The notes beneath the pieces are model-generated. The model made no database searches. It had not been told where the DNA came from and saw only the letters and a program-made list of their open reading frames with translations. Of a stretch of DNA of 64,000 nt, positions 41,498 to 50,126 are shown piece after piece. Position 1 is the first letter of the stretch; every line of letters starts with the position of its first letter. Origin of the DNA: CAIZGX01 sp044374295 (GTDB lineage: Bacteria; Bacteroidota; Bacteroidia; Flavobacteriales_D; Sanyastnellaceae); NCBI GenBank assembly GCA_044374295.1, contig JBILOU010000001.1, positions 1 to 64,000 on the forward strand, given 5' to 3'. The translations under genes were made by a program, and so were the position numbers.

Positions 41498-42076
41498 TTA
41501 GTTCAAAGGAAAAACATAATAAGCCAAGAATATCGCTACAATAATTGCCGGAACCAACAAGATTCGGGTTACCATGTTTGCATGAATGCGCAAAAGGCGA
41601 TTCAAAGTAATAGAAATCAAGAGTATCCCTGAAATGCAAAGCAGCTGCCCCAACTCTACACCGATATTAAATCCGATTAACTTCCCAGCTAAACTATCTC
41701 CTTTCATTAAAGTCATCTTCAACTCTGTTGATATCGCAGAACCGTGAATGAATCCGAACAAGGCAATAACAAGAATAGTCTTCCAAGGAACGGTCGTTGT
41801 CTCGGTTGGAGAGATCAAGCGTTGAATACCACGGGCAACAATGGTAAGCGGAATTGCAAACTCTACCCATTCCATGGACAGCATTGGCAAACCAAAAACA
41901 ACAGCTGCAGCCGCCAGTGCGTGTCCTAAAGTAAACCCCGTGATCGACCACAAGAGCATACGACGGTCGTTAAACGTGAGACCAATAGCGAGCACCCATA
42001 AAAACAAGAGGTGATCAATGGCACCCTCGTCAATGATATGAAATATTCCGTGCTGAATGTCTTCGAGAAGCGTCAT
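41498..42076 (-). CDS. HupE/UreJ family membrane protein
   Basis: The 192 residues have six or seven hydrophobic helices. The conserved features of the HupE/UreJ family are DHLLFLWVLAIGL at the start (Asp-His in helix 1), FTLGHALAAAAVVFG and FGFIHGSAISTEL, all with membrane-embedded histidines. Members import nickel or cobalt, or occur in secreted-peptidase loci, but many Bacteroidota homologues have no assigned metal. No urease or hydrogenase gene is near. The gene abuts yidD with no gap (its stop codon ends at 41498 and yidD starts at 41497). Confidence 0.85.
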   Translation of the reverse strand: MTLLEDIQHGIFHIIDEGAIDHLLFLWVLAIGLTFNDRRMLLWSITGFTLGHALAAAAVVFGLPMLSMEWVEFAIPLTIVARGIQRLISPTETTTVPWKTILVIALFGFIHGSAISTELKMTLMKGDSLAGKLIGFNIGVELGQLLCISGILLISITLNRLLRIHANMVTRILLVPAIIVAIFLAYYVFPLN

Positions 42077-42090
42077 GAAAAATACACCTC

Positions 42091-42777
42091 TTAATATTTC
42101 TTCTTGAATTTCTTCTTCTTGTTGTTGTTGTTACGCTTCTTGTTGTTGCGGTAACTGTCTTCAACAAAGTCGTTGTACTTAGATCCTTGAATGGTCTTTA
42201 CTGCGTGAATCTCTTGAATATTCTCAACAGAAAGTTTCGCGCCACTCAAATATTTCAAATCTTCTAAAATTACATCGTCGGTAATTGTCGCGCGATTCCA
42301 GTTCAAAGCGTTTTGCTTCATGAGCGTTGCAATAGAACGAGTGAAGTTCATCTTCTCTTCACCTTCTTCCATTCCAACACATTTGTCAATCATCTTCTCT
42401 ACGTATCTTCCGTAGTGACCAAACTTAACAGGACCTTGCGGATAGTTTATGCGGTCTGGCTTTACAGCAAACTGAGAAGGTTCAGGCTTTGGATAAGGAG
42501 AGTCAACATCAAGACGAAAATCGCTCATGATGTGTAAGTGATCCCAAAGTTTGTGATTGAAATCTTCCATATCACGCAGATAAGGGAACAATTGTCCCAT
42601 TACAGAAATGATGGCTTTGCAACAACGGGCGCGCTCATCGCGGTCTTCAAGAGTTAGGGCATACTGCACCATCTTCTGAATATTTCTTCCGTATTCGGGC
42701 AAAGTAATTTCAGGACGCGCACTATTCATCTCTAACGGCACAACAACATCTGGCTTCTGAAAGCGGTGGGGATTCAT
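42091..42777 (-). CDS. DUF4290 family protein
   Basis: This 228-residue soluble protein starts with NSARPEITLPEYGRNIQKMVQYALTLEDRDER, the conserved N-terminal signature of DUF4290 from Bacteroidota. It has a middle PYPKPEPSQF section with a second similar repeat (INYPQGPVKFGHYGRYVEKMIDKCVGMEEGEEK). It ends with an Asn/Lys-rich basic tail from about residue 207. The tail suggests nucleic-acid or ribosome contact, but the function is unknown. It is first in a minus-strand operon with HupE-like, yidD, lipoprotein, hemB and BNR genes, preceded by a strong promoter within the uvrD 3' end. Confidence 0.82.
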   Translation of the reverse strand: MNPHRFQKPDVVVPLEMNSARPEITLPEYGRNIQKMVQYALTLEDRDERARCCKAIISVMGQLFPYLRDMEDFNHKLWDHLHIMSDFRLDVDSPYPKPEPSQFAVKPDRINYPQGPVKFGHYGRYVEKMIDKCVGMEEGEEKMNFTRSIATLMKQNALNWNRATITDDVILEDLKYLSGAKLSVENIQEIHAVKTIQGSKYNDFVEDSYRNNKKRNNNNKKKKFKKKY

Positions 42778-42799
42778 AATAAATTTAAATGAGGTCTAA

Positions 42800-42829
42800 C
42801 AAATATACATTACAATTAAGCGCCGACAA
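42800..42829 (-). promoter_or_regulatory. Promoter of the DUF4290-hemB operon (TTG-N19-TATATTTG)
   Basis: On the minus strand: TTG (42829-42827), 19 nt, then a perfect -7 element TATATTTG (42807-42800), 22 nt before the ATG at 42777. Spacing and both boxes fit the Bacteroidota -33/-7 consensus. It overlaps the last codons of uvrD. Confidence 0.7.
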
Positions 42830-45170
42830 TTTTCAGCTTAGCGAATTTCAGCAACAACTGCTTTTGTCCTTCTGAAGGAAAGAACACTGTTGCCTTTTCA
42901 TTCGGACTTTCGCCTTCCACTTTAATGACTTTTCCTTTACCGAATTTCTCGTGTTGAACTTCCACCCCTACTTGAATTTCATGAGGCAACGCCCAATCTC
43001 CTGCAGGCAATGGAACAGGCGCGTTCATATCTACTTTCTTCAACTTACTCGTGTCAATCTGCGGAGGCATTGGCGGAGGTGTTGGTGAAGAAGGTGGGAA
43101 AGAAGACTTTGGCTTGTCTTGCAGTGGAAGTCTGTTAATTCCTCCGCCGAACTTACCGCGTTCTTCACCGAAATCGAAGGACTTCGATTGGGGCGGCGTT
43201 TTCTTTCCTGAAGTGGTTTCCAAAAATTTCTCGTCAATTTCTTCGATGAAACGAGAAGGTTCGCAGTAGGTGAACTGTCCCCATTTGAATCGCGAATTTG
43301 CGTAGGAAAGAATGGCTCTTTTCTCGGCGCGTGTTAACGCAACGTAGAAAAGTCTTCGCTCTTCCTCGAGGTCTTCTCGCGCGTTAAGTGACATTTGTGA
43401 AGGGAAGAGATTTTCTTCCATTCCAACGATGAATACGTTTGGAAACTCGAGGCCCTTCGCGGAGTGAATGGTCATGAGTGAAACGCTCTTCGTTTCATCT
43501 ACATCTGAGCTCTCGGTGTCTGTGAGCAAGGCAACGTCGATTAAGAAGTCAGAGAGCGAAGGCATTGAGCCGTCTTCAGTTTCTCTCTCAGAGAATTCTT
43601 TTAATCCGGCGAGTAATTCTTGAATGTTCTCAACGCGCGCCACTCCTTCGGGGGTGCGGTCTGCATTCACTTCTACCAACAAGCCTGAGGCTGCGGCAAT
43701 GTGCATACCGAGGTCGTAGGCAGGCTTGGTGGTAAGCTCCGTTGCGAAGCTTTGGATCATGGTTACGAAGTCGTTGAGTTTATTCGCAACGGCGCCTGAG
43801 ATGCCCACTTCGAAGCATCTGGCAATCATTTCCCAAATACTAATCTCACGCTCGGAAGCGCCCACTATCAATTTCTCTAAGGTTGTTTTTCCTATTCCGC
43901 GTGCAGGATAATTGATCACGCGCTTTAGCGCTTCTTCGTCTTTGTGGTTAGCTGTTAATCTAAAATACGCCAACAAATCCTTGATCTCTTTGCGTTGATA
44001 GAAACTCAAGCCACCGTAAATTTTGTAGGGAATATTCAACTTCCTCAATGCTTCCTCCATTGCACGGGACTGTGCGTTGGTCCGATAAAGAATGGCGAAA
44101 TCGTGATAGGTTCCTCCGTCTTCTTTCTGTAATTTGAAAATGGTGTTCGCTACGAACATACCCTCTTCATTGTCAGTAGGCGCTTGATGAAGACGAATCT
44201 TATTCCCTTCATCATTGGCTGTCCAGACATTCTTCTTGATTTGGTTCTTATTGTTGCCAATGATCGAATTCGCAGCTTCAACAATAACCTTAGTTGAGCG
44301 GTAATTCTGTTCAAGCTTGTACAAAGAATAATCGGGATAATCTTTTCTGAAGTTCAGAATATTTTGAATGTTCGCTCCGCGGAAGGCATAGATACTCTGG
44401 GCATCGTCACCAACAACACAAAGATTCTCAGTCACAGCCGCCAATTGCTTTACAATCAAGTATTGCGAGAAGTTGGTATCCTGATACTCATCTACCATGA
44501 TGAACTGAAACTTATGCTGATACCTATGAAGCACGTCTGCATGATCACGGAACAAAACATTGGTCTTAAAAAGCAAATCATCGAAATCCATAGCACCTGC
44601 TTGAAACAAGCGCTGATCATATTTTCTAAAGATCTCCGCCATCATTGGACGCTTCGCGGCATGATCATCTGAAACCAACTCCACTTGTTCAGGATAATCT
44701 GCCGCACCAATTAAATTATTCTTACAAGAAGAAATACGACTCTGCACCATTCCTGGCTTATAAATCTTGTCGTCTAGCGACATCTCTTTCAAAATATCTT
44801 TAATTAGCCCCTTGCTGTCTGCCGTATCGTAAATACTGAAATTCCGAGGGTAGCCAATGCGATCAGCCTCGGAACGAAGAATACGCGCAAAAACGCTGTG
44901 AAAGGTTCCCATCCAAATGTTTCGCGCATTGTCCTCTCCCATCAGATTCGCAATACGCTCTTTCATTTCTTTGGCCGCCTTGTTGGTAAAGGTCAACGAC
45001 AAAATACTGAACGGATCTACTCCATTTTGAATCATGTGCGCAATGCGGTACGTCAAGACACGCGTCTTTCCTGAACCCGCTCCTGCAATAACCATTAATG
45101 GACCTGAAATGTGTCGAGCTGCTGCACGCTGAGCGTCGTTCAACTCACTTAAAAAATCTCTTTGACTCAC
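42816..45170 (-). CDS. uvrD: ATP-dependent DNA helicase UvrD/PcrA
   Basis: Superfamily 1A helicase working in nucleotide-excision and mismatch repair. I place the start at GTG 45170, giving 784 residues starting VSQRDFLSELNDAQRAAARH, because the family N-terminus begins there and a -7 promoter element lies directly upstream (45182-45175); an earlier TTG at 45239 would put the promoter inside the gene. Q motif LNDAQRAAA, Walker A AGAGSGKT, VDEYQDTN (DEXX box), QNYRS, and the C-terminal VSLMTIHSAKGLEFPNVF and FYVALTRAEKRA are all present. The C-terminus (about 700-784) holds a Tudor-like PcrA domain, HEIQVGVEVQHEKFGKGKV. Confidence 0.95.
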   Translation of the reverse strand: MSQRDFLSELNDAQRAAARHISGPLMVIAGAGSGKTRVLTYRIAHMIQNGVDPFSILSLTFTNKAAKEMKERIANLMGEDNARNIWMGTFHSVFARILRSEADRIGYPRNFSIYDTADSKGLIKDILKEMSLDDKIYKPGMVQSRISSCKNNLIGAADYPEQVELVSDDHAAKRPMMAEIFRKYDQRLFQAGAMDFDDLLFKTNVLFRDHADVLHRYQHKFQFIMVDEYQDTNFSQYLIVKQLAAVTENLCVVGDDAQSIYAFRGANIQNILNFRKDYPDYSLYKLEQNYRSTKVIVEAANSIIGNNKNQIKKNVWTANDEGNKIRLHQAPTDNEEGMFVANTIFKLQKEDGGTYHDFAILYRTNAQSRAMEEALRKLNIPYKIYGGLSFYQRKEIKDLLAYFRLTANHKDEEALKRVINYPARGIGKTTLEKLIVGASEREISIWEMIARCFEVGISGAVANKLNDFVTMIQSFATELTTKPAYDLGMHIAAASGLLVEVNADRTPEGVARVENIQELLAGLKEFSERETEDGSMPSLSDFLIDVALLTDTESSDVDETKSVSLMTIHSAKGLEFPNVFIVGMEENLFPSQMSLNAREDLEEERRLFYVALTRAEKRAILSYANSRFKWGQFTYCEPSRFIEEIDEKFLETTSGKKTPPQSKSFDFGEERGKFGGGINRLPLQDKPKSSFPPSSPTPPPMPPQIDTSKLKKVDMNAPVPLPAGDWALPHEIQVGVEVQHEKFGKGKVIKVEGESPNEKATVFFPSEGQKQLLLKFAKLKIVGA

Positions 45171-45174
45171 TTCG

Positions 45175-45182
45175 CAAAGATA
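45175..45182 (-). promoter_or_regulatory. Promoter -7 element (TATCTTTG) for uvrD
   Basis: A perfect TAnnTTTG on the minus strand that ends exactly 4 nt before the GTG at 45170. This placement is the main reason for choosing that start codon. Confidence 0.6.
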
Positions 45183-45249
45183 CTTTTCCCGAATTGAACA
45201 CCCCGCCAAAACTTGCACTTTCCCGAATAAACTTATCAACGCTTTGCGC

Positions 45250-45257
45250 TACTTTTG
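45250..45257 (+). promoter_or_regulatory. Promoter -7 element (TACTTTTG) for the sigma-54-type activator
   Basis: A perfect TAnnTTTG match ending 15 nt before the ATG at 45273. No -33 TTG at the usual distance is seen. It shares the 45171-45272 gap with the divergent uvrD promoter. Confidence 0.5.
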
Positions 45258-45272
45258 CGAAAAGCCTTTAAC

Positions 45273-46445
45273 ATGTCTAAAATTTTAATCGTCGACGATG
45301 AAGCCGCCATCCGCAGCGCCCTGAAAGAAGTCCTTGAATACGAGGGATTCACTATTTCTGAAGCGCCCGATGGAGAAACCGCATTGAAAATGGTTCTCAA
45401 AGAATCCTTCGATTTAATCTTTTGCGACATAAAAATGCCTAAGCTCGATGGTCTCGACTTTTTATCTGAATTGAAAAAGGAAGACATTCAGGTTCCTGTG
45501 GTCATGATAACGGGACATGGAACCATTGATACGGCCGTGGAAGCCATTAAACGAGGAGCCTATGACTTTATTCAGAAACCCCTTGATTTGAATCGTGTAT
45601 TAGTTTCCACTAGAAACGCCAACAAACACGATGCACTTGTTAAAGAGACCAAGACACTTAAAAAGAAACTCAATAAAGTCATTGGATCGAACATTGTTGG
45701 AGAAAGCAAATCCATTCTTGAAATCATCAAAATGATCGATACGGTTGCGCCAACCGATGCTCGGGTGTTAATCACAGGTGGAAATGGATGTGGAAAAGAA
45801 TTGGTTGCTCGTCAACTTCATGAAAAAAGTAATAGAGCTTCTCAACCTTTTGTTGAAGTGAACTGCGCGGCTATTCCGTCTGAATTAATTGAAAGCGAAT
45901 TGTTCGGACACGAGAAAGGTGCCTTTACTTCGGCTGTAAAAACCAAGCCTGGAAAGTTTGAGTTAGCAGATAACGGAACTCTGTTTCTCGACGAAATTGG
46001 AGACATGTCCCTATCTGCGCAAGCGAAGGTTTTACGAGCGCTTCAAGAAAATAAAATTACTCGTGTTGGTGGTGAAAAAGACATGAAGGTAAATGTTCGA
46101 ATTCTTGCTGCGACGAACAAAGATTTGAAAAAAGAAATCGCATCGGGTAATTTCCGTGAAGACTTATACCACCGACTTTCTGTAATCGTAATCAAGGTTC
46201 CTTCATTGAATGAAAGAAAAGACGACCTTCCATTATTAGCAGATCATTTCCTTCAACAAATTGCAGACGAATACGGACAGCCTAAAAAAAATATAAATGC
46301 AGCGGCATTAAAGGCATTGCAGCAACATGACTGGACCGGTAACATTCGTGAATTTAGAAATGTTATTGAACGATTAATCATTCTTTCAGGGGAAACAATC
46401 GATGAGAAAGCGGTGAAGCAATATGCCACACCTCACTTTAACTGA
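45273..46445 (+). CDS. NtrC-type response regulator with AAA+ domain, no C-terminal HTH
   Basis: The 390-residue protein has a receiver domain (about residues 1-115) with phospho-acceptor Asp52 (FCDIKMPKLDG) and Lys in FIQKPLDL, then a sigma-54-activator AAA+ domain. Walker A is GGNGCGKE (169-176), Walker B LFLDEIGD, and arginine-finger region REDLYHRLSVI. The sigma-54 contact loop is GAFTSA (216-221) instead of GAFTGA. The protein ends at TPHFN just after the AAA+ domain, so the usual Fis-type HTH is absent. It starts at ATG 45273, since the TTG at 45255 is within the promoter. The 3' end overlaps the convergent MraY-like gene by 13 nt. Confidence 0.94.
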   Translation: MSKILIVDDEAAIRSALKEVLEYEGFTISEAPDGETALKMVLKESFDLIFCDIKMPKLDGLDFLSELKKEDIQVPVVMITGHGTIDTAVEAIKRGAYDFIQKPLDLNRVLVSTRNANKHDALVKETKTLKKKLNKVIGSNIVGESKSILEIIKMIDTVAPTDARVLITGGNGCGKELVARQLHEKSNRASQPFVEVNCAAIPSELIESELFGHEKGAFTSAVKTKPGKFELADNGTLFLDEIGDMSLSAQAKVLRALQENKITRVGGEKDMKVNVRILAATNKDLKKEIASGNFREDLYHRLSVIVIKVPSLNERKDDLPLLADHFLQQIADEYGQPKKNINAAALKALQQHDWTGNIREFRNVIERLIILSGETIDEKAVKQYATPHFN

Positions 46446-47521
46446 TTTTTCTTTGGTATCATAAATGGCACATAAGCCAACAGGACTGCAATACTTCCAA
46501 CTGCCAAGAACGAAATGTTCGGCGTTTGCGGTGGCATAAGAAACGTCGTACCAATGATTAGCAAGGTGTATCCGTATAACACAAACGAGACTTGATAGTG
46601 CTTTAATCCCAGGTCCAACAAGCGATGATGTATGTGATTTCTATCTGCGAGGAAAGGTGATTTCCCATTTAAAATCCGAATAGTAAAAACTCTCAATGTA
46701 TCAATTAACGGATATGCCAAGATTGCCATGGCAAAGATGGGCTTCGATACAATCTGCATGGCAACAGATAATTTGGACGGAGGAAATTCAATTAACTTCA
46801 TGGCAAGTACATACATTGTAATTCCAATAATCAATGAACCTGAATCCCCCATGAAGATTCGGGCCGGTTGGAAGTTGAAAATTAAAAAACCAAGCAATGA
46901 GCCGGCCAATCCGACGGCCAGCAAAGCCAAAGGCATATCCCCAGTTTCATAAAACCAAAGAGTAAATGTTACACTTCCAATCAAACCAATTCCGCCGGCC
47001 AAACCATCAACTCCATCAATTAAATTGATTGCATTCACAATAACAATGTATATAAAAATAGAAAGAACAACACTCAGCCAATAGGGCAATTTATCTACCT
47101 CGAACAATCCCCAAAATTCAGTTAGGCGAATGTCTGCGAGTACGACTAACGTTAATCCCACTAACAGGTGAACGACCAATTTCTTCATAGTATCTACGCC
47201 AACAATATCGTCTTTCAAGCCAATGAAAAACAAAGCGAACATGGATGCCAAAATATACTTGAATTCGTTCAGCGCTTGAAGCGGATTATAGTTTGCTCCC
47301 AATTCCCACGCATCGCGTGAAGGGAACCACAAGCAATAAGAAATAATTGTTGCAGCAAAAATCAGAATACCGCCTAGCGTTGGAATGCTCTTTCGATGAA
47401 GCTTTCGTTCATTGCTTGGTTCATCTACAAGGTGCTTCATCTTCGCCACTTTAATAAGTGGTGGTGTTGCCACTAATACAATGGCAAACGCACTAAGGAA
47501 GGCGAAGACGATATCTTTCAA
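46433..47521 (-). CDS. MraY/WecA family UDP-sugar:undecaprenyl-phosphate transferase
   Basis: The 362 residues form about 10 membrane helices with the family's catalytic motifs: KRK-like LHRKSIPTLGGI, FIGLKDDIVGVD (Asp pair), NAINLIDGVDGLAGGIG (NxxN and Asp), FMGDSGSLIIG, and the HIHH segment DRNHIHHRLLDLG. The HIHHR-type motif and length match the WecA/TagO branch rather than MraY, which starts lipid-linked polysaccharide synthesis by transferring GlcNAc-1-phosphate or a related sugar. A perfect -7 element lies 22 nt upstream. It is the first-step enzyme for surface glycan genes found elsewhere in the window. Confidence 0.93.
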   Translation of the reverse strand: MKDIVFAFLSAFAIVLVATPPLIKVAKMKHLVDEPSNERKLHRKSIPTLGGILIFAATIISYCLWFPSRDAWELGANYNPLQALNEFKYILASMFALFFIGLKDDIVGVDTMKKLVVHLLVGLTLVVLADIRLTEFWGLFEVDKLPYWLSVVLSIFIYIVIVNAINLIDGVDGLAGGIGLIGSVTFTLWFYETGDMPLALLAVGLAGSLLGFLIFNFQPARIFMGDSGSLIIGITMYVLAMKLIEFPPSKLSVAMQIVSKPIFAMAILAYPLIDTLRVFTIRILNGKSPFLADRNHIHHRLLDLGLKHYQVSFVLYGYTLLIIGTTFLMPPQTPNISFLAVGSIAVLLAYVPFMIPKKNQLK

Positions 47522-47543
47522 TTTAGTTCGGGTTAGGTTGAAT

Positions 47544-47551
47544 CAAATGTA
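47544..47551 (-). promoter_or_regulatory. Promoter -7 element (TACATTTG) for the MraY/WecA-like gene
   Basis: A perfect TAnnTTTG match on the minus strand, ending 22 nt before the ATG at 47521 and just after the stop of the Wzi-like gene. Confidence 0.55.
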
Positions 47552-47552
47552 T

Positions 47553-49085
47553 TCAAAAATCGCGATACACAGCATGTAATCCGGTTCGAATTCCAAACAT
47601 GAGAATTGTTGCATGTTGCTTCACTAAATCATTCGATTTATCATCAATTCTATCCGAATAGGAAACAACAAATTCAGAATTGGTTTTCGGATTAATCCAA
47701 TATCCAACTTCTACATCCCATTGTTTCAAATTTCGATTGATCCACATAGGCTCATCGTTGCGTTCCTCCAATCTTTTCTGAACAATGTAGTTCCATTTCA
47801 CACGAGCGAAATATCTTCCATAACGATAGCGCGAACGCACAACATATTCGTACATGTTGTTCAGCGGATGTCCCACTGTTTGATTCATATGCGTCGCATC
47901 TGTATACAACGCTGCGAAAGAGTATACGTCGCTCTGAACACGATTGTATTCAACGCCCAAATCAAAATTCTTGACACCTAAATTATAGGACTGCAAACCC
48001 AGTTGCAGGGCACCATTCTTTTTGTAATCTCCTAAGGCATCGGCATACGCTTGAGCATAAAATTCTATGTTCTTTGACAATCTAATGTTCGCATCAACTC
48101 CCAAATTAAAATTGTTTCTTGTTGAATTCGCTCGGGTAAAACCTGTTCCTATCAAAGGAGAATAAAAATTCACAGGCAACGATTGCGGCAAGAGATTAGA
48201 ATCGTAACGGTTCCAAATAACAGATTCAAAAAGTGAAAGCTCAACCTTTGCAGTTGGCTTCCAACTTAAGTAAGAAAAGCTTCCTGCCTTTCTTCTAAAA
48301 GTAGACTCAGGGGTATCTCCCAAAGGCAGGCGCTCCAGACTTTGCATCACATTCCACACATGGGAGTACTTTACCTTTCCTTTAGTAATATCAAATTGAA
48401 AATACGGATAATTAAACATGCCATCTGACCAAAGCAGCGAGCGATAACCATTTCCAATCTTGTGCTTACCGTAGCCCATGTGCAATCGTAAGACTTGGTT
48501 CGGCTGAACGGTAATGCGCGAAAACGAGGAAGAGTAATCGACAACATCGCGAATAACTGTAAAATCCTTGTCACGTCCAAATCCTGGAATTACTCCTAAA
48601 CTGTCAACGTAGTTCTTCAGGTACTTCGGCATGTATTCTTGACTTTCGTAAAAACCGGTTTCAACTGAAACCTTATCTCCGAAATCAGCTTGCACCCAAA
48701 GTCCACGCGTGTTGCTTATAATCCGTTTTGAACGCGGATAGTTTAATGTGTCTGTAAAATCTTTACCTCCAGCGATGTTATAAAGAAAGTTCATGCGAAT
48801 GTGGACATCACCTTCGTTGTATTCAAAGAGGTGCTTACGCAATGCGATGGCTGCAACATCATGATAGATTTTAACGCTATCTTTCAACTCACCTTCCATT
48901 TTTGATAGTGGTAGGTCGTTGCGCATGTATGGTTGCATCGATAAAAAAACAGGAGACTCAGTTTTCAGCGCGGCCTCTCTTGCCGAACGCGTAAAACCAA
49001 ATCCAGTGGGATAAGCAGAAGGCTGCGCGAAGCAAATGAGCAACTGCAATACAAAGAAAACCGACAACAAAATTTTCAATTTCAT
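47553..49085 (-). CDS. Wzi-like outer-membrane beta-barrel protein
   Basis: This 510-residue protein has a signal peptide (MKLKILLSVFFVLQLLICFAQ) and then mostly beta structure with alternating hydrophobic residues to the last strand (MFGIRTGLHAVYRDF, terminal Phe). The patch MGYGKHKIGNGYRSLLWSDGMFNYPYFQF is like that of Wzi/capsule-assembly and RemB-like Bacteroidota proteins, which display surface polysaccharide. The gene follows the ABC permease by 13 nt and precedes the MraY/WecA-like gene, again pointing to surface glycan. Exact subfamily is uncertain. Confidence 0.72.
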   Translation of the reverse strand: MKLKILLSVFFVLQLLICFAQPSAYPTGFGFTRSAREAALKTESPVFLSMQPYMRNDLPLSKMEGELKDSVKIYHDVAAIALRKHLFEYNEGDVHIRMNFLYNIAGGKDFTDTLNYPRSKRIISNTRGLWVQADFGDKVSVETGFYESQEYMPKYLKNYVDSLGVIPGFGRDKDFTVIRDVVDYSSSFSRITVQPNQVLRLHMGYGKHKIGNGYRSLLWSDGMFNYPYFQFDITKGKVKYSHVWNVMQSLERLPLGDTPESTFRRKAGSFSYLSWKPTAKVELSLFESVIWNRYDSNLLPQSLPVNFYSPLIGTGFTRANSTRNNFNLGVDANIRLSKNIEFYAQAYADALGDYKKNGALQLGLQSYNLGVKNFDLGVEYNRVQSDVYSFAALYTDATHMNQTVGHPLNNMYEYVVRSRYRYGRYFARVKWNYIVQKRLEERNDEPMWINRNLKQWDVEVGYWINPKTNSEFVVSYSDRIDDKSNDLVKQHATILMFGIRTGLHAVYRDF

Positions 49086-49098
49086 CTCATACTATTTT

Positions 49099-50124
49099 TC
49101 AATTCTCACGAACATCAAGTGCATCACGCAATCCATTTCCAACCATCATAAACGAAAGTACTAAAAGCATAATACAAACTCCCGGCAAGAATGCTAAATA
49201 TGCCATATCCGTCGTTAGATAAGAATAACTTTCGCGAATCATATTCCCCCAACTCGGTGTTGGAATTTGCGCTCCCAATCCCAAAAAACTCAATCCTGCT
49301 TCCATGAGAATAGCCGAAGCGAAATTTGCTGCGGACATGACAATAATAGGAGAAAGAACATTTGGTAAGACATGGCGAAGAATTATTCTTAAAGAAGAAT
49401 TACCTATTGCCTTCGCGGCTTCAATGTATTCCTTCTCTCGAACGCCGAGAACCTGACCGCGAGTGATTCGCGCTACTTCCACCCACATGGTCAAACCTAC
49501 CGCGACAAATACCTTCCAAAATCCCGTTCCAAAAGCGAAACAAATAGCCATCACCAAAAGCAATGTGGGAATGGCCCATACTACCTGAATGAGATAAGAG
49601 ATGACCGCGTCTACCCATCCTTTGAAATATCCTGCCCACAAACCAAGAGTAACTCCAAGCAACAAAGAAATAATGACAGCAATGGTTCCAACTAACAAAG
49701 AAACGGAGGCACCCGCCATTAATCGAGACAACACATCTCTTCCGTATTTATCTGTTCCCAGCCAAAATTTCTTTTGGGAAATAACATCTCCTTTAGCATC
49801 TTTTTTCAAATCGCTCAAATCGAAATTCATTGTCTCGCCTCCCCCATTTTTTTCGAACAATTCAACCTTTATTGAATCTCCAAATAATTCACCTTTCGAA
49901 ATAGGGAACCACTCTCTTTCATCTGACTTAAGGGCAACATACTCAACAGAAAAACCAGGCTTACACAAAGCCAAACTTAGCTTCTGATCGTTCGCATTAT
50001 CAGTTTTGTCTAAACGCACCAATCCACCAAAAACAGATACCAAAACCACGAGAAAAATAAAAATCAAACCCGACATAGCCAGTTTATTTTTTATGAATCG
50101 CTGAAGCGCAGAATTAGATTCCAT
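49099..50124 (-). CDS. Peptide-type ABC transporter permease (OppC/DppC family)
   Basis: A 341-residue permease of the binding-protein-dependent type. A first helix (KLAMSGLIFIFLVVLVSVFGG) is followed by a periplasmic insert of about 90 residues rich in charged groups. The core has LGTDKYGRDVLSRLMAGASVSLLVG and the EAA-loop region KEYIEAAKAIGNSSLRIILRHVLPNVLSPIIV, both characteristic of OppC/DppC. The start is set at ATG 50124, 2 nt after the GT2 stop codon; the ATG at 50157 would overlap GT2 by 31 nt. The cognate OppB, ATPases and binding protein are not in this window. Confidence 0.9.
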   Translation of the reverse strand: MESNSALQRFIKNKLAMSGLIFIFLVVLVSVFGGLVRLDKTDNANDQKLSLALCKPGFSVEYVALKSDEREWFPISKGELFGDSIKVELFEKNGGGETMNFDLSDLKKDAKGDVISQKKFWLGTDKYGRDVLSRLMAGASVSLLVGTIAVIISLLLGVTLGLWAGYFKGWVDAVISYLIQVVWAIPTLLLVMAICFAFGTGFWKVFVAVGLTMWVEVARITRGQVLGVREKEYIEAAKAIGNSSLRIILRHVLPNVLSPIIVMSAANFASAILMEAGLSFLGLGAQIPTPSWGNMIRESYSYLTTDMAYLAFLPGVCIMLLVLSFMMVGNGLRDALDVREN

Positions 50125-50126
50125 GG

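Noticed and set aside
44364..44672. A 102-codon plus-strand frame
   Set aside because: Antisense to uvrD; no motif or promoter.
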